Numbered from the stretch's first letter, positions 1-7,831 are shown. The stretch: 64,000 nucleotides of DNA from Flavobacterium sp. MedPE-SWcel (GCA_001874325.1 MPCW01000009.1:1-64000), one strand, 5' to 3'. The notes: generated by a model from the letters alone, not told the origin. Made by a program: numbers and translations.

Positions 1-1572
1 AGTTAGCCTCATCAGCATCATCACTCACTACAGTAAGTGTAGCAGGGTAAGCAGCAGCAGTAGCACTGTTAAATCTTACCGTTACATCTTGAGTACTGTC
101 AGCAGTAAGCGTGAAAGGTACAGCAGGAGAAACGATAGTATAGTTAGTAGCATCACTAAGAGTTAAAGCACTAACAGTAAGATCTAATAAACCAGCATTT
201 TTCACAGTGAAAGTACGGTCAGCATCTACACCCGTTTCAACATTGTTGAAGTCAAGGTTAAAGTTACCACACTCTTGAACAGCAAGGTTGCTATCAAGTA
301 ATTGAATTTCTGGACGGTTTGGTACTTCGTAACAGTTCCAAGTAAGATCATCAATTATAGTTCTGTAACCACTATTTTCAATACTAACAGTAACATCACC
401 ATCTACATCTACAACAGTAGAGAATACAGTAGCAGCAGTATCAGTAACATCGATATCACCACCATATTGTACACCATTTACAAATACTTTAAGAATAGAG
501 TTGTTAGAAAATACTCTAGCGTAGTTGAAAGAAAGTGTACCAACACCACCAGTAATAACAGCATCGTTAGATAGAGAACCTGTTCTAATAGCGATAGCGT
601 CACCATTAAGGTCTTGGTCAGTTCTAGCATCAGTAGCTGTCCAAAGTTAGAGAATGTTTCGTTAGCACCGATACATGGAGCAACAGGAGTAGAAACTGTA
701 AGATCCGTAGACGTTGCAGTATATAAAGGCCCTCCAGTACAATCTACATTGTTGTTAGGATAAACAAAAAGATTATAGTCAGTATCTTCTGTAAGGTTTG
801 AAAGTGTAAAGTTAGCATCAGTACCAACGTATACTACTTGACCTCCACCGATGTTATCGTTTACAGCATATTCTGTAGCGTCAACAGGACCAGCAGAAAG
901 TGTAGCAGAAGCACTAGATACAACAAGGTAAGTATCTGCAGTTGCACCAACAACTGATATATCAGCAGATGTTGCAGTTACGTTAGAAGAAGTAGCACTA
1001 GTTGCAGCTACAGGAGCAGCACAAGGAACAGTTGGAGCAGAATAACAATCCCAAGAAAGATCGTCAATTATTGTTCTTTTACCTCCGCTATTTATAAGTT
1101 CTATAACTACATCACCAGATACATTTACAACTTGTGTAAAAGTAGTAGCAGAAGTAGAAGAAACAGTGATGTCAGCACCATACTGAACACCGTTAACAAA
1201 AAGTTGTAAAGTAGAGTTACCAGAGAATACTCTAGCGTAGTCAAAGTTAATAGTACCTACACCGTCAGAAACGATAGAAGTATTTTTTAAAGAACCACTT
1301 CTCACAGCGATCGCATCACCGTTAAGATCTTGGTCAGTTCTAGCATCAGTAGCAGTCCATTCTACACCATTGTCTCCTGTCCAAACACGAGTACTGTAGC
1401 TACTAGAGCTACTACCTAGGTTAGAGAAAGATTCAGAACCACCACCAGTACAAGCTACTGTTGCAGTTGTAGCCTGTGTACTAAATAAACCTGAAATAGT
1501 ATTCAAGTTTCCGAAAGATAGCCCGGTCATTCCAGCAAGAGCCAAGGCTAATAAAAATCGTTTTTTAAACAT
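1..1572 (-). pseudogene. Secreted multidomain repeat protein, frameshifted; C-terminus beyond the window
   Basis: The protein starts at 1572 with a signal peptide (about residues 1-21). An acidic beta-rich module of about 130 residues follows, ending in IDDLSWDCY, then a fibronectin type III-like stretch, then a second copy of the first module ending in IDDLTWNCY. The last part seen resembles a choice-of-anchor D / ASPM-like beta domain and stays open to base 1. The second module is broken: after ETFSNFG (about 640-655) the frame is lost, and it resumes one frame over at TATDARTDQD. Compared with the intact first copy, 58 nt are missing. As written, translation would run out of frame to a stop near 478. 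The architecture suits a surface or secreted protein of unknown ligand. A sequencing or assembly error in the repeat cannot be excluded. Confidence 0.7.
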
Positions 1573-1672
1573 TGTGATAAAAAATTAAGTTGGGTAAATC
1601 GTTGTTTTAAAGCAATTTGTACCTGCAGGGTTTAGTGCTTTAGAATTCAAAATTAATTTTATTACTTCACTC

Positions 1673-1684
1673 GAAAACGTTTTC
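1673..1684. promoter_or_regulatory. Perfect 12-bp palindrome, possible LacI-type operator
   Basis: GAAAACGTTTTC is a perfect palindrome about 100 bp upstream of the secreted repeat protein. Its form, with a central CG, is that of operators bound by LacI-family repressors. No LacI-family gene is visible nearby, so the assignment rests on the motif alone. The rest of the 458-bp gap (1573-2030) holds only the Crp-type site near 1963 and no credible gene. Confidence 0.3.
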
Positions 1685-1962
1685 AGAGCTAAGTATTTAT
1701 TAATATAATGTTATTGAGTAATTGAATTTTAATTATGTCAAATCATTATTTAAATAATCATCTGTATATTATATTTATATGTTAATTTAGAGTAAATTAT
1801 GTTGATAACTATTGAAGGGTATCATTCTGATATATAGTTTTTTATAACAATACATCCTTTCTTTTGTTTAAATTTAACAAGCTGTTAGTTTATTGATATT
1901 GAGTTACAAATTTTGTTATTATACTCGTTAGGGTAAAACAGCTTTACTAATTAAGAGTTGGA

Positions 1963-1993
1963 ACAATAGTGTGAAAGCACTATTGTATATTTG
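1963..1993 (+). promoter_or_regulatory. Crp/Fnr-type operator overlapping a -7 box
   Basis: A perfect 9-bp inverted repeat, ACAATAGTG-N6-CACTATTGT, spans 1963-1986. Its last base begins a Bacteroidetes -7 box, TATATTTG (1986-1993). Spacing of six between the half-sites is the Crp/Fnr arrangement, and the next gene (2031) encodes a Crp/Fnr regulator, so autoregulation is the simplest reading. I see no good -33 TTTG at 19-bp spacing, which would fit a regulator-dependent promoter. Confidence 0.5.
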
Positions 1994-2030
1994 TGAGGTG
2001 TTTAAAAGCATTCATATACCTTATATATAA

Positions 2031-2609
2031 ATGGACCCAATAGATAAACTTATACAGCATTTAAGAAAGAGTGTTACTATAACTAATGATGAGGAAATTG
2101 TAGTACGAAAATGTTTTAAAACGAAAGTTTTAAAAAAGAAAGAGATGCTTCTTTTTGCAGGAGATACTTCCACTCATATGCAATATATTGCAGAGGGGTG
2201 TCTTAGATGTTATTATATGGATGAGCAAGCAAAAGAACATATAATACAATTTGGTATAGAAGAATGGTGGGTAAATGATTTATATAGCTATTTAACACAA
2301 ACTCCTGCTAAACAATTTGTACAAGCTGTTGAAAATAGTACAATAGTTCAAATCCATAAAGATGATCTTGATGAGTTGTATGACAAAGTTCCTTCAATAG
2401 AGCGTTTTTTTAGATTCAAATTTGAAAGAGCCTATGTTGCTTTACAAGATCATACTATTAATGCTATGAGTAAAACAGCAGAAGAACGATATGACGAATT
2501 TCGTTTTAAATATAGAGATATCGAGCAACGCGTTCCTCAATATATGGTAGCTTCTTACTTAGGAATTACTCCTGAATTTTTAAGTTCAATTAGAAAAAAA
2601 ATTGATTAA
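2031..2609 (+). CDS. Crp/Fnr family transcriptional regulator
   Basis: This 192-aa protein has the layout of short flavobacterial Crp/Fnr regulators. A cyclic-nucleotide-binding-like beta-barrel occupies about residues 25-120 and includes the IAEGCLRCYY strand-turn. A long dimer helix follows, then a C-terminal helix-turn-helix (VPQYMVASYLGITPEFLSSIRKK). The ligand pocket is not the classical cAMP type, so the signal is unknown. It is followed by an FMN reductase-SnoaL fusion gene 78 bp downstream and a GNAT gene, all on the same strand, and may control them. A Crp-type palindrome sits in its own promoter. Confidence 0.85.
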   Translation: MDPIDKLIQHLRKSVTITNDEEIVVRKCFKTKVLKKKEMLLFAGDTSTHMQYIAEGCLRCYYMDEQAKEHIIQFGIEEWWVNDLYSYLTQTPAKQFVQAVENSTIVQIHKDDLDELYDKVPSIERFFRFKFERAYVALQDHTINAMSKTAEERYDEFRFKYRDIEQRVPQYMVASYLGITPEFLSSIRKKID

Positions 2610-2687
2610 ATCCTCCTTCTTAAGGTACATTAAGATTTACGTTTGTATTGATTTTTAAGTTTGTATTGTTAATTTAAAACAGTACAA

Positions 2688-3635
2688 ATGAAAAATATTA
2701 TAGCGTTTACAGGGAGTAATAATCCTAACTCAATTAATAAGAAACTTGTAAAATATATAATTAATAAGTTTCCTGACAAGAATATTGAGTTTCTTGACTT
2801 AACATTATACAATGTACCTATTTATAGTCAAGCAATAGAGAAAGAAGGTATTCCGGAACCAATAAAAAAATTATTCAAATTATTTACAGAGACTGAAGCC
2901 TTTATAATAGCTTCACCAGAGCATAACGGTTTGCCTACAGCATTCTTAAAAAACATTCTGGATTGGTTATCAAGAATAGATCAAAAGTTTTTAGGAGAGA
3001 AGCCAGTTTTACTGTTAAGTACTTCACCTGGAGCAGTAGGAGGTAAAACACATCTTCAAACTTTATCAAAATTAGTGAAACTGTGGGGAGGTCTATTAGT
3101 GGGGCAGTATTCATTAGGTAGTTTTAATCAAAAGTTTAATATAGACACTTCATTAATTATAGATTTTGAAGAAAATAGAAAGTTAGAGAAAGTAGTTAAT
3201 GCTCTTTTTAGGGGAGAATCTATTATTACTAAAAATAATATCACTGTAGTGAAAGACTATTTTTCGGCATTTCAGAGTGGGGATATGGATGCAGTTTTAA
3301 ATTCTTTTCATACAGATTGTTATATAGTAAGTGTAAAGGAAGAAGAAAGACCTAAAGAACAATTACATGGTATATATAGATCTAAAAGTGAAGCAAAGCA
3401 ACTTTTAATAAATATAACTACTTTATTTAATACTAAAGATTTTACTGTAAATAATGTGATGGCAGGTGATGGAAATTTGGTTATATCTAGTGGTAGTTTT
3501 TCACATGAAGTAAAAGTTACAGGGAAGTTGTTTAATAGTACTTGGGTGCAACTTTGTGTTATTGAAGATGAAAAGATAAAAGAGTATAGATTTTATGAAG
3601 ATTCTGCTGCATTTGTGGCAGCATCTATTTTATAA
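2688..3635 (+). CDS. NAD(P)H-dependent FMN reductase fused to a SnoaL-like domain
   Basis: Residues 1-175 form a flavodoxin-like NADPH-dependent FMN reductase. A phosphate-binding loop is visible near TGSNNPNSINKKL, and the flavin loop SPEHNG at 76-81 is followed by TAFLKNILDWLSR. Residues about 186-310 form a separate SnoaL/NTF2-like cone domain (VVKDYFSAFQSGDMDAVLNSF). Stand-alone reductases of this family are about 180 aa, so this is a true two-domain fusion. The reductase part probably reduces quinones or other electrophiles with NAD(P)H; what the second domain binds is not visible. It lies between a Crp/Fnr gene and a GNAT gene on one strand. Confidence 0.8.
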   Translation: MKNIIAFTGSNNPNSINKKLVKYIINKFPDKNIEFLDLTLYNVPIYSQAIEKEGIPEPIKKLFKLFTETEAFIIASPEHNGLPTAFLKNILDWLSRIDQKFLGEKPVLLLSTSPGAVGGKTHLQTLSKLVKLWGGLLVGQYSLGSFNQKFNIDTSLIIDFEENRKLEKVVNALFRGESIITKNNITVVKDYFSAFQSGDMDAVLNSFHTDCYIVSVKEEERPKEQLHGIYRSKSEAKQLLINITTLFNTKDFTVNNVMAGDGNLVISSGSFSHEVKVTGKLFNSTWVQLCVIEDEKIKEYRFYEDSAAFVAASIL

Positions 3636-3668
3636 AGACATCCTCAAATTAATTTAATAAAGCATATT

Positions 3669-4388
3669 ATGAACGAAATAATAACACAGCATTTATTTAA
3701 TTTTTGGGAACACATTGGTAAGCAAGCAAAGTTTCTGTATAATCATAAAGATTATAAGTACACAGCATCAAAAGAAGAATCTTGGCCTAGAAAAGTTTTC
3801 AATATTAATTTTCTTACATTGGATTATAAGGAATTATATGATAAGATGAAAAATAGAGGTTTACCTAATTCTTTGGCTATAGCAGAGAATAATGAAAAGA
3901 AAAAATTACTTTTAGATAATCATTTCAGAAATACCTCTGAGGTTAAGACGATGTCGTTGGCTAGTACTGATATTCCGAAGTTAACAAATGATTTTTCTAC
4001 AATAACCCAAGTTACTACTGTTGATGAAGCAAGTGTTTTTACAAATGTAGCTTCTCAATCATTTGGATATACAATTTCAGTATCTACAATTATTCCATTA
4101 CTTAACGATTTGAAAATTAGACTTTATATAGGAAAGTATAATAATGAATTTGTAAGCTGTGGAATGATATATCTAGATGATGATGGTAATTCAGGTATTC
4201 ATATGATAGGTACATTGGCTAACTATAGAGGGTATGGACTTGGCAAAACAATGACTGAAAAGTTGTTGTTAGAAACAAAAGTTAATAAGAGTAATAATGT
4301 ATTCTTAGTAGCCTCAAAGGCAGGAGAGAATATATATTTAAAAATGGGATTTATAACCCATGGTAAGTTATTAAGTTTTGCTACTTAA
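3669..4388 (+). CDS. GNAT family N-acetyltransferase
   Basis: This 239-aa protein carries a GNAT fold in its C-terminal half. Residues about 165-225 contain the acetyl-CoA loop, seen as GTLANYRGYGLGKTMTEKLL, followed by a beta-strand (NNVFLVAS) and the closing YLKMGF segment typical of the family. The N-terminal 100 residues are less conserved and may shape a substrate site. It starts 33 bp after the FMN reductase gene, so co-transcription is likely, and a strong terminator follows. The substrate is unknown. Confidence 0.75.
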   Translation: MNEIITQHLFNFWEHIGKQAKFLYNHKDYKYTASKEESWPRKVFNINFLTLDYKELYDKMKNRGLPNSLAIAENNEKKKLLLDNHFRNTSEVKTMSLASTDIPKLTNDFSTITQVTTVDEASVFTNVASQSFGYTISVSTIIPLLNDLKIRLYIGKYNNEFVSCGMIYLDDDGNSGIHMIGTLANYRGYGLGKTMTEKLLLETKVNKSNNVFLVASKAGENIYLKMGFITHGKLLSFAT

Positions 4389-4414
4389 TGATGTATTATA
4401 ATACTTAAAAGCAA

Positions 4415-4445
4415 TAAAAAAAGCCCCATTATACGGGGCTTTTTT
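4415..4445. terminator. Bidirectional hairpin terminator
   Basis: AAGCCCC-N7-GGGGCTT, with an A-tract on the left and a T-tract on the right, lies between the convergent GNAT and DoxX genes and can serve both strands. Confidence 0.9.
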
Positions 4446-4448
4446 GTG

Positions 4449-4898
4449 TTATATAGGCTTAAGCCATAATAAGTGTTTCCATTTTTTGTACTCTTTTAAT
4501 ATAAGAGCAATATTAATTCCTAAAAATGCTCCAGTTTCAAGTAGTTCACCTACTTCATCGGGTTCTAAGTAGAGGTGGAATAGGAAGATGTGTAAAGTAA
4601 TTGGAAGTAGGAATAGGGCCCCTATAAAGCTTGTTCCTTGTAGTATTAAAAGTAACCCAAATAGAAGTTCACAAACCCCCAGTACCTGCCAAAAATAGCC
4701 TGTTTGTTTAGCACCGCTTATATATAGAATTTTCTGTAATGTATTTTCTTTTTCGGCAGATTTAAACTTCTCAGCTTTATTGACAACTTCAATAGGGGTA
4801 GGGCTTGGGTTGGCAAATTTTTGAACTCCACCATAAACCATAAAGCCGCCTAAAAATAGACGTAAAATTATGTATAATATACTAATTGATTGTTTCAT
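4449..4898 (-). CDS. DoxX family membrane protein
   Basis: This 149-aa protein has four hydrophobic segments (about residues 7-25, 65-85, 90-112 and 120-137). It opens with the DoxX-like sequence LRLFLGGFMVYGGVQKF, and a second motif GYFWQVLGVCELLFGLLLI follows. DoxX-like proteins are small inner-membrane proteins with few defined roles, some linked to quinone or thiol redox steps. It is a single-gene unit, convergent with the GNAT gene across a shared terminator. No partner gene clarifies its job. Confidence 0.75.
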   Translation of the reverse strand: MKQSISILYIILRLFLGGFMVYGGVQKFANPSPTPIEVVNKAEKFKSAEKENTLQKILYISGAKQTGYFWQVLGVCELLFGLLLILQGTSFIGALFLLPITLHIFLFHLYLEPDEVGELLETGAFLGINIALILKEYKKWKHLLWLKPI

Positions 4899-5004
4899 TA
4901 TTAAAAAGGGATTAAGTTATTATTTGATTTATATATAATTAATGTATTACGATTGGTTAGCGTTTTTTTATGTCTTAAATAGAAGAAATAAAACATTATT
5001 TTTA

Positions 5005-5035
5005 TTTGTATTAATTCTTAATAGTGATATATTTG
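5005..5035 (+). promoter_or_regulatory. Consensus Bacteroidetes promoter for the DUF6607 gene
   Basis: TTTG (5005-5008) and TATATTTG (5028-5035) are separated by exactly 19 bp, which matches the -33/-7 consensus of the Bacteroidetes primary sigma factor. Transcription should begin near 5042, about 60 nt before the start codon. Confidence 0.75.
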
Positions 5036-5103
5036 CTGCAAATATAAAAGTTATTAGGATTTATTCTAAATAAAAATAACATTTTTTTAAAACTAATTTT
5101 AAG

Positions 5104-6012
5104 ATGAAACAAGTAGTACTATTTTTTGCAATCACAATGATTTTTGCTGTGAATGTAAATGCTCAAAACAAAAAAGAAAAAGATCAAAAAGCCATAAAAG
5201 AAATGTGTGGCTGTTATGAAGTAGGTTTTAATTTTGCTGAAACGTTCAATTATTCAAAAGACTCTACTTATGTGGGGTCAAAAGTTAAGCATGATAGTGC
5301 TTTAGAATGGGTAGAGTTAGTAGAAGATAAAGATGATAAAATTGTAATGCAACATCTTTTAATTGTAGGTAGACCAGATCAAAGACATATTATTAAGCAC
5401 TGGAGACAAGATTGGCTATTTGAAAATAGAGACTTGTATATGTATGATGCTAATAACAAATGGAGTTTTATAAAGATGTCTAAAAATGATGTAAAAGGAC
5501 AGTGGACTCAAAAAGTATATCAGGTAGATGATAGCCCGAGATATGAAGGTTCTGCCACTTGGGTACATGTAGATGGCAAAAGTTATTGGGAAAATACAAC
5601 TGATGCACCATTACCAAGAAGAGAGTACACTAAAAGAAATGATTATAATCTTACAGTAAGAAGAAACAGACATGAAATAACATCAAATGGATGGAATCAT
5701 GATCAGGACAATGATAAGGTAATTAGAGAGGCAGGAAAAGAAGATGTAATCTTAGCACAAGAAAAAGGATTGAACACTTATGTAAAAGTTGATGACTCTA
5801 AATGTAAAGCAGCTCAAAAATGGTGGAAAGAGAATAAAGATATGTGGAGGTTAGTTAGAAATAACTGGGATAATGTATTTTCTAGAAATAAAGATTTAAA
5901 ACTAGCTTTTAAAGTTGAAGATAAAAGATTGTATCAATACCTTTTTAATTTAGAACCTGCAAAAACTAAAAATAAAGAAGTTAAAGAAATTATTACAAGT
6001 TTTGTGAAGTAA
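5104..6012 (+). CDS. DUF6607 family secreted protein
   Basis: This 302-aa protein has a clear signal peptide ending at VNA/Q (residues 1-21). The mature part is rich in Trp and charged residues, with motifs such as MCGCYEVGFNFAETF, IIKHWRQDWLFENR and TSNGWNHDQDNDKVIRE. I recognise these as the DUF6607 family, found mostly in Bacteroidetes and Proteobacteria. No catalytic signature is obvious and the function is unknown. It is a single-gene unit with its own consensus promoter at 5005-5035 and a terminator at 6034. Confidence 0.75.
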   Translation: MKQVVLFFAITMIFAVNVNAQNKKEKDQKAIKEMCGCYEVGFNFAETFNYSKDSTYVGSKVKHDSALEWVELVEDKDDKIVMQHLLIVGRPDQRHIIKHWRQDWLFENRDLYMYDANNKWSFIKMSKNDVKGQWTQKVYQVDDSPRYEGSATWVHVDGKSYWENTTDAPLPRREYTKRNDYNLTVRRNRHEITSNGWNHDQDNDKVIREAGKEDVILAQEKGLNTYVKVDDSKCKAAQKWWKENKDMWRLVRNNWDNVFSRNKDLKLAFKVEDKRLYQYLFNLEPAKTKNKEVKEIITSFVK

Positions 6013-6033
6013 TAAATTTCCTTAAACTAAGAA

Positions 6034-6065
6034 TAAAAAAAGCCTCAATTATGAGGCTTTTTTTA
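6034..6065 (+). terminator. Hairpin terminator after the DUF6607 gene
   Basis: AGCCTC-ATTAT-family stem-loop (AGCCTCAATTATGAGGCT, 6041-6058) with an upstream A-tract and a following T-tract. Confidence 0.85.
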
Positions 6066-6186
6066 TTGATTAACCTTAATAAAAACTCTTTTATAAGCGA
6101 TATAACGATGAATTAAGAGAAAGAATATATAAGGGGAGCTACTTAAAGTAATAATTGTTTAGTAAGGGGGGAATTGAGCTATAAAT

Positions 6187-6222
6187 AAAAACTCCGTTAT
6201 CATGTGATAACGAGGTTTTATT
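6187..6222 (-). terminator. Hairpin left of the tRNA-Ser end remnant
   Basis: CGTTATC-ATGT-GATAACG (6195-6212) is flanked by A-rich and T-rich runs. It sits directly beside a copy of the tRNA-Ser 3' end (6221-6232), just as the hairpin at 7714-7740 sits beside the real tRNA. It could be the tRNA's original terminator before an insertion separated the two. Confidence 0.6.
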
Positions 6223-6232
6223 TGCGGAGGAA
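6221..6232. repeat. Direct repeat of the tRNA-Ser 3' end (distal copy)
   Basis: TTTGCGGAGGAA, identical over 12 bp to 7743-7754. The similarity to the tRNA fades after this point. Confidence 0.6.
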
Positions 6233-6271
6233 ACAGGAAATTATTATTCAGCACGTTATTAGGACTCTAAA

Positions 6272-6505
6272 TTGAGTATATTTATATCGGTTGGCCTATT
6301 GGCAGGAAGTATCTACCACAAATGGATTACTCTTATTAAAGGTAATAAGGAAGGTAGAGCTTTTGTATTTGAAATAAGATATTACGTATCAAATAATAAG
6401 GAAGGCCTTCCCAACAGTAAAGAAGAAATTGATATGCCTGATAATAAAACGGTATATTGTGTTGGTTATTCTCAATACCTGGAGGATGTAAAAAGACAAG
6501 ATTAA
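6272..6505 (+). CDS. Small protein of unknown function
   Basis: This 77-aa frame begins with a TTG codon and has one hydrophobic N-terminal stretch (MSIFISVGLLAGSIYHKW) followed by a polar domain. I do not recognise the family. No ATG is available near the start and the promoter is unclear, so it may be the C-terminal remnant of a larger gene inside the decayed island. It ends 18 bp before the next small gene, which suggests the two were, or are, an operon. Confidence 0.4.
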   Translation: MSIFISVGLLAGSIYHKWITLIKGNKEGRAFVFEIRYYVSNNKEGLPNSKEEIDMPDNKTVYCVGYSQYLEDVKRQD

Positions 6506-6523
6506 ATCTAATTAAAGTTAATT

Positions 6524-6862
6524 ATGAAATATTTTTTAGTTTGTTTTTTATTAATTATTAGTTGTAAGTCAGCTATTAGAGATGAAGGTAGTCCTAATGT
6601 TATGGTAGGAACTGCGTATAACGATAAACCTGGAGCTATCTTAGGTACTGATAAAGTGCCATGCATGATTAATGGTTTGAGAAGTTGGGACAGTATTTAT
6701 CTAGGTAAGAAAGTAAAAGTGAAGGGAGAATTCAGGTTTGTAAATTGGGAAAGAGATCGTGTTAAGTCTGAGAACCCTTTTGTAAATACACTTCAGGCTC
6801 AGATTTATCCGGAGTTTTTTGTTGTAAAAAATGCTACATGGGAATTGTATAATTCTGATTAA
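6524..6862 (+). CDS. Small lipoprotein with an OB-fold-like domain
   Basis: This 112-aa protein has a lipoprotein signal peptide with lipobox LIISC at residues 10-14. The mature part (VMVGTAYNDKPGAILGT, then INGLRSWDSIYLGKKVKVKG) resembles small beta-barrel proteins in which a Gly-rich strand pair is followed by a W-containing strand and a KKVKVKGEF strand. An OB-like fold is an inference. The function is unknown; an accessory role such as immunity is possible but not shown. A terminator at 6939-6978 and an intact reading frame suggest that it is a live gene within an otherwise degraded stretch. Confidence 0.55.
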   Translation: MKYFLVCFLLIISCKSAIRDEGSPNVMVGTAYNDKPGAILGTDKVPCMINGLRSWDSIYLGKKVKVKGEFRFVNWERDRVKSENPFVNTLQAQIYPEFFVVKNATWELYNSD

Positions 6863-6938
6863 CATAACCCTTAGCTATACTGTACATATGTTAATATGTC
6901 ACATTAAGGTATAAGTCTGGTTAAAACTATAAATTATT

Positions 6939-6978
6939 GAAAAACAGTATTCATATTAAAGATGGGTACTGTTTTTTT
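6939..6978 (+). terminator. Hairpin terminator after the small lipoprotein gene
   Basis: AAAACAGTA (6941-6949) pairs with TACTGTTTT (6967-6975), and T residues follow. Confidence 0.6.
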
Positions 6979-7030
6979 GATATAGAAATATATGTAGAAT
7001 GATCGTAGTTCGGTAATGTATCAAATTAGA

Positions 7031-7635
7031 GTTTCGCTTTTATTTGGTGATTGCTTACACAAATATGTAATACCGATGCTATACGCAACGAAAATATATT
7101 AAAATTCTCAATAGAGTATTATAATGTACTTAAACCTAAAGAAGATATTACTGATTAAGGTTGAAGATATAAACAAAAAAGAAGTTTTTGAGAGTGATGC
7201 CTATGTAAAGGAGGTTACTAATTATATCATAACTAACCATGACCATAAAACGTATAACAAGACATTTACAGTAATATTTTGTGTAAGTAGTGTATAGAGG
7301 ACTACTTATTAAATGTTATGAGCTGTTTAAAGCTAAAAAAGAAGTAAGAGAGCATAAAACTAAATATTGCTGCTATTTTCTCTTATAGTGCTATTGAAAA
7401 AGATAAAGATGCCGATGGTAACATATATCAGGTAGGTGAGTTTATTGAAGAAGATATTACAATAACACCTCCTAAAGATGAACATAGTACTTATAAAAGA
7501 GATAAGCTAGAAGAGTTTATCGTTGATTATAATAAACAGTTTCAAACGAAACACTCAGCAAAAGACGGGAATACATTCTTAAATTATAAAAAGAATATCT
7601 CTAAGCACGTTAAAGCAAAAGAGATTGATATATGA
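7031..7635 (+). pseudogene. hsdR: Remnant of a type I restriction subunit R gene (hsdR)
   Basis: Three forward frames together spell the middle-to-late helicase part of an EcoR124-like HsdR. The pieces, in order, are LFGDCLHKYVI; DAIRNENILKFSIEYY; EVFESDAYVKEVTNYII with VIFCVSSV; LIKCYELFKAKKEVREHK; IAAIFSYSAIEKDKDADG; RDKLEEFIVDYNKQF; and NYKKNISKHVKAKEIDI. In-frame stops lie near 7156 and 7295, with further frame changes near 7072 and 7365. The remnant ends just where the next conserved helicase block (LLVVNMFLTGFD in intact family members) should start. Motor motifs I-III, the nuclease domain, HsdM and HsdS are absent from the window. No activity is possible. Confidence 0.8.
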
Positions 7636-7710
7636 TTAATAAAAGGAAAGGAGTTTTTTGTAGTAGATAATTAGAGAACTAAAAAAAACTGAATTGTCAA
7701 TTAAAATAAT

Positions 7711-7745
7711 AAAGCCCCGTAAATCAAGTGATTACGGGGCTTTTT
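7711..7745 (-). terminator. Hairpin terminator of tRNA-Ser
   Basis: GCCCCGTA...TACGGGGC (7714-7740), with an A-rich run on the left that reads as a T-tract on the minus strand, lies immediately downstream of the tRNA on that strand. Confidence 0.8.
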
Positions 7746-7754
7746 GCGGAGGAA
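7743..7754. repeat. Direct repeat at the tRNA-Ser 3' end (proximal copy)
   Basis: TTTGCGGAGGAA includes the 3' acceptor strand of the tRNA and four bases beyond it. It is identical to 6221-6232, in the same orientation. Confidence 0.6.
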
Positions 7755-7831
7755 GAGGGATTCGAACCCCCGGACCTGTTACAGTCAATAGTTTTCAAGA
7801 CTACCGCATTCGACCGCTCTGCCATTCCTCC
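7747..7831 (-). tRNA. tRNA-Ser(UGA)
   Basis: An 85-nt class II tRNA. The acceptor stem GGAGGAA pairs with TTCCTCC, the D-arm contains TGGCAGAGCGGTCGAATGC, the anticodon loop is CTTGAAA (anticodon TGA) and the T-arm is GGGGGTTCGAATCCC. A long variable arm is present, as required for serine. The CCA end is not encoded. Its 3' end is repeated at 6221-6232. Confidence 0.95.

Larger units (their letters stand above)
6221..7746. mobile_element. Decayed genomic island at the 3' end of tRNA-Ser
   Basis: The 12-bp sequence TTTGCGGAGGAA occurs at 6221-6232 and, in the same orientation, at 7743-7754, where nine of its bases are tRNA-Ser sequence from its 3' end. The 1.5 kb between them lies on the 3' side of the tRNA. 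It contains two small unrecognised genes, a terminator and the frameshifted remains of a type I restriction gene. This is the layout of an element inserted into a tRNA 3' end, with the repeat as attachment-site duplication. No integrase survives, and the repeat is short, so the reading is an inference. Confidence 0.4.

Noticed and set aside
302..574. 90-codon plus-strand frame
   Set aside because: It is the reverse of the frameshifted part of the secreted repeat protein, whose translation matches the intact module on the other strand.
7031..7635. An active type I restriction system
   Set aside because: The gene has several stops and frame changes, ends before a conserved helicase block and has no partner genes here.
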